A stretch of 64,000 nucleotides of DNA from JAABSX01 sp964480455. Lineage in GTDB: Bacteria > Bacteroidota > Bacteroidia > Cytophagales > Microscillaceae. Both the position numbers and the translations under genes were made by a program. Positions 61,528 through 64,000 of the stretch are shown here, piece by piece. Numbering within the stretch: the first letter of the stretch is position 1; each line of letters starts with the position of its first letter. A model generated the notes under the pieces. The model was not told where the DNA came from. It did not search any database and worked only from the letters and a program-made list of their open reading frames with translations. Where the stretch lies: the NCBI GenBank assembly GCA_964480455.1, contig CAYZQI010000005.1, forward strand, positions 1-64,000, in the 5' to 3' direction.

Positions 61528-62370
61528 TTACCCCAAGCTGAAAGTCATTACAGGGATATGTGCACAGCCTACTACGCCTTCGCTCACACTACCTGCCAAG
61601 AGTCGTGAGAAGCCTCTTCTTTTGTGTGAAATCATCACAATCAAATCTGCCTCAATGCTATCTCCAAAGTTGTTAATGCCGTCATCTTCTACATAATCGC
61701 AATAGATATGGAATTGGTAGTGTTCTATTCCGTGTTCCTTGGCAAAGGCAGCCGCTCTGGCGTTGAGGTCGTGAGTACAAGTAAAATTAGCAGGTGTATT
61801 GACGTAGAGCAAATGTAGCTCTGCTCCAAATATTTTTTGAAAATCTTTGATTTGGTTGAGTGCATTGTGTTCATTTTTACCCAAGTCGCAAGCTAATACT
61901 ATTTTGTTGATGCCTTCGCCTTTGGGTAACTCCCTAATAGTAATGACGGGGCAATCTGCTAGGCGAACTACTTTTTCAGCATTAGAACCCACAAAAAGTG
62001 CATCATAGCCGCTTTCGCCTTGTGTACCCATTACGATAAGCCCTGCATCTTCTTTCTCTGCCAAATCGATGATATTTTGGCTAATGTTGCCCGAGGTGAT
62101 GAGGTAAGAGATGTTTTGGTAGTCAAGTCTTTTGATAAGTTCATCGAGGTTTTTTCGTGAGCCTTTCACAGCATTGAGCAAATAATCATTGTCTTGGTAT
62201 CCGCTGAGATTGATATGCTCGCTGGTAGCCTCGAGTTTAGTTTTATCAGGTGTGAGCATAATATGAAGTAGCTTTACTGCACTGTTGGTTTTTTTGGCAA
62301 TTTCAACGGCATAAAGCAGGGCTTTATCAGCAAAAGAAGAAAAATCGGTAGGTACAATGATAGTATTCAT
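61528..62370 (-). CDS. Tandem-domain universal stress protein
   Basis: From ATG 62370 this is a 280-residue protein with two UspA folds. The first starts MNTIIVPTDFSSFADKAL and contains VMGTQGESGYDALFVGSNAEKV, with the G-2x-G-9x-G-(S/T) ATP-loop pattern. The second starts INKIVLACDLG and ends in the weaker MISHKRRGFSRLLAGSVSEGV. It is a cytoplasmic stress protein. The longer in-frame start at 62451 adds a hydrophobic stretch with no support. It is alone, 15 bases beyond a hairpin. Confidence 0.92.
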   Translation of the reverse strand: MNTIIVPTDFSSFADKALLYAVEIAKKTNSAVKLLHIMLTPDKTKLEATSEHINLSGYQDNDYLLNAVKGSRKNLDELIKRLDYQNISYLITSGNISQNIIDLAEKEDAGLIVMGTQGESGYDALFVGSNAEKVVRLADCPVITIRELPKGEGINKIVLACDLGKNEHNALNQIKDFQKIFGAELHLLYVNTPANFTCTHDLNARAAAFAKEHGIEHYQFHIYCDYVEDDGINNFGDSIEADLIVMISHKRRGFSRLLAGSVSEGVVGCAHIPVMTFSLG

Positions 62371-62692
62371 AATTTTGATAATTAATTTTATGTTCAGGAA
62401 AATGTGAAAAATAAATCTCAGTATTTTTAGTGCTAAAGTACTGATAATCAATCTATCAGTTTGGCTAATAATTGATAACTAACCATTAATCATTAATTAG
62501 TTTGTGCAAATTAAAAGATATTTCCATAAAAAAAAATGATTTTGCTCAGATTTAATCTCGTGGTATGAAAGTAAACAGCTCACAAAGGTTTTTTGAAGAA
62601 TTAATGGCTTGCTTTTATGTTATTCCAAATTATATCCTTACATTTGTCATTAATAATAAAATCAAAAACTTAAGGGTCATAAATAAAGCAAT
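62371..62692. other. Intergenic region with a candidate promoter
   Basis: This 322-base AT-rich gap separates the divergent stress-protein and GerW genes. TACATTTG at 62639-62646 matches the -7 consensus TAnnTTTG, 47 bases before ATG 62693. Otherwise nothing recognisable was seen. Confidence 0.4.
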
Positions 62693-63061
62693 ATGAAGTT
62701 TTTTCAGACTATTGGGGAGCGTATTCAGGCACAAGCAGGTATTCAGAAAGTATATGGCGAACCCATAGAAGCCCAGGGGAAGACCATCATACCCGTTGCA
62801 AAAGTTACTTTTGGCTATGGCGTTGGTGTTGGTAACCTTGCTACTGATGAAAATAACCAAGTCAATCCTGAGGCTATGCGCAGCGGTGGGGCTGGCGGAG
62901 GTGGTGGGGCTGTCATAACGCCAGTAGGTGTGATGGAGATAACCAACGCCAATACAAGGTTCATTCCTGTAGATGACTGGAAAGCAAGAGGAGGGCTATT
63001 TATGGCGGGTTTTACGGCTGCTTTATTGCTTCTTCGTGTTTTGAAAAAAAAGACAAAATAA
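62693..63061 (+). CDS. GerW/YtfJ-family protein
   Basis: This 122-residue protein matches the GerW (YtfJ) family. It has GIQKVYGEPIEAQGKTIIPV near 16-35, GYGVGVGN near 42-49, the glycine-rich GGAGGGGGA near 65-73, and a hydrophobic segment GLFMAGFTAALLLLRVLKK near 100-119. In Bacillus the family is linked to spore germination, but members are widespread in non-sporulating bacteria, where their role is unknown. The preceding gap carries a good -7 box. PhoH follows 109 bases downstream on the same strand. Confidence 0.85.
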   Translation: MKFFQTIGERIQAQAGIQKVYGEPIEAQGKTIIPVAKVTFGYGVGVGNLATDENNQVNPEAMRSGGAGGGGGAVITPVGVMEITNANTRFIPVDDWKARGGLFMAGFTAALLLLRVLKKKTK

Positions 63062-63170
63062 ACTGAAATAAACTTTTGTGTTGCAGCATTGTATCAATAA
63101 AAATATTTTAATGTATCAAAAAATCAACTTTAGCATTTAATCTTATCAATCTAAACCAACAGACAAGCAT

Positions 63171-64000
63171 TTGATAGAAAAAGTAATCCAACTAGAAGAT
63201 GTATCCTTAGTAGATTTCCTTGGCATAGGAAATGATAACATCAATGAAGTAGCCGCTGCTTTTCCTGAAAGCAAGATTGTATCTAGGGGCAATGAACTCA
63301 GAATACAAGGCTCTACTCCTGAAATCATTAAAATCAATGAAATTATCAACTCTCTACTACTACATTACCATAAATTTGGTAAAATAACAAAAGACGAAGT
63401 AAATGCCTATCTTCATCAAGGAATCCCTGCTAAAAAAACCGAAGAACCCGAAATTGCCAACAATGAAGTACTTGTACACGGTACAAAAGGTATAGGCATC
63501 AAGGCAAAAACTGCTAACCAACTCGAGCTTGTGCGGGCAAGCCAACGAAATGACCTAGTATTTGCTATTGGTCCCGCAGGAACGGGCAAAACCTATATCT
63601 CAGTAGCACTTGCAGTAAGGGCATTGAAAAATAAAGTAGTGAAGAAAATTATCATCACACGTCCCGCCGTAGAAGCAGGCGAAAACTTAGGCTTTCTGCC
63701 TGGCGACCTCAAAGAAAAGGTAGATCCTTATCTAAGACCCATCTATGATGCCTTAGATGACATGATTCCAGCAGATAAACTCAAGTATTATCAAGAAACA
63801 CGGGTGATAGAAATTGCACCACTTGCTTACATGAGAGGGCGTACCCTGCAAAACGCATTTATCCTGCTTGATGAAGCCCAAAATACGACTCCTATGCAAA
63901 TCAAAATGTTTCTGACACGTATGGGTCCCGACTCTAAGGTAATCGTAACAGGCGACCAATCGCAAATAGACTTGCCACATAAACAAAAATCTGGCTTGGT
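63171..64000 (+). CDS. PhoH-family ATPase (partial, continues beyond window)
   Basis: The frame opens at TTG 63171 (MIEKVIQLEDVSLVDFLG) because the in-frame stop at 63138 leaves no ATG nearby. An N-terminal KH-like region (about 1-95) precedes the ATPase. The P-loop GPAGTGKTY lies near 134-142, the conserved RPAVEAGENLGFLPGD near 164-179, and the Walker B LLDEAQNTT near 233-241; VTGDQSQIDLP follows near 260-270. PhoH proteins are predicted ATPases or helicases linked to RNA metabolism. The gene runs off the end at 64000. Confidence 0.94.
   Translation, partial: MIEKVIQLEDVSLVDFLGIGNDNINEVAAAFPESKIVSRGNELRIQGSTPEIIKINEIINSLLLHYHKFGKITKDEVNAYLHQGIPAKKTEEPEIANNEVLVHGTKGIGIKAKTANQLELVRASQRNDLVFAIGPAGTGKTYISVALAVRALKNKVVKKIIITRPAVEAGENLGFLPGDLKEKVDPYLRPIYDALDDMIPADKLKYYQETRVIEIAPLAYMRGRTLQNAFILLDEAQNTTPMQIKMFLTRMGPDSKVIVTGDQSQIDLPHKQKSGL

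Noticed and set aside
1..64000. tRNA, rRNA or known riboswitch
   Set aside because: No cloverleaf, rRNA-like block or recognised riboswitch motif was seen in the intergenic regions by eye; a covariance-model scan would be needed to be certain.

Overview
The window comes from a gliding-type Bacteroidota, most likely of the Cytophagales. The evidence is an AT-rich genome, no obvious Shine-Dalgarno sites, several promoter matches to the Bacteroidetes -7 box TAnnTTTG, many SPII lipoproteins, a type IX secretion C-terminal sorting domain on a giant secreted protein, a triple-tyrosine/LuxR-type sensor-regulator, and many beta-glucan-active enzymes. The order is inferred from protein style; no rRNA or tRNA is present to confirm it.

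Region 1 (1-4.6 kb) is an accessory patch. It holds a REP-associated tyrosine transposase flanked by its probable REP hairpins, a DUF1016/YhcG PDDEXK nuclease, a small protein with PDDEXK-like residues, and a Roc-COR GTPase that has lost its 5' end. Region 2 (4.7-27.0 kb) is a nine-gene minus-strand locus for laminarin-type beta-1,3(1,6)-glucan, divergent from a membrane sensor-regulator. In transcription order it encodes a GH2-like barrel enzyme fused to an outer-membrane beta-barrel, two modular surface lipoproteins flanking a GH16 laminarinase lipoprotein, a GH149-type beta-1,3-glucan phosphorylase, a GH17 lipoprotein, a GH30 lipoprotein, an MFS transporter fused to a cytoplasmic GH17 domain, and a free cytoplasmic GH17. 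No SusC/SusD pair is present. Surface enzymes could trim the polymer, the barrel fusion could carry out uptake, the MFS-GH17 fusion could import and cleave oligosaccharides, and GH149 could release glucose-1-phosphate. G- and C-rich palindromic repeats sit between several of these genes and have entered some coding sequences.

Region 3 (27.2-32.1 kb) is a second accessory or defence patch: a large N6-adenine methyltransferase with a possible N-terminal nuclease, an ImmA/IrrE-DUF4411 (PIN) toxin-antitoxin-like pair, a truncated DUF5131 gene and a MITE-like element. Region 4 (32.1-36.5 kb) is a signalling operon: a 7TM sensor kinase, a paralogue of the region 1 PDDEXK-like protein, and a response regulator-adenylate cyclase.

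Region 5 (36.6-64 kb) is mostly core genome. It includes an unknown lipoprotein, TRAP permeases, fructose-bisphosphatase, aspartokinase, a Zn/Mn ABC permease, a 2436-residue T9SS-exported repeat protein, an SDR enzyme, an RND pump with its adaptor, a DEAD-box helicase, a small outer-membrane protein, cystathionine beta-synthase, a membrane protein of unknown function, a double-domain universal stress protein, a GerW/YtfJ protein and the start of PhoH. MITE-like repeats recur in the gaps at 40.2 and 43.3 kb.
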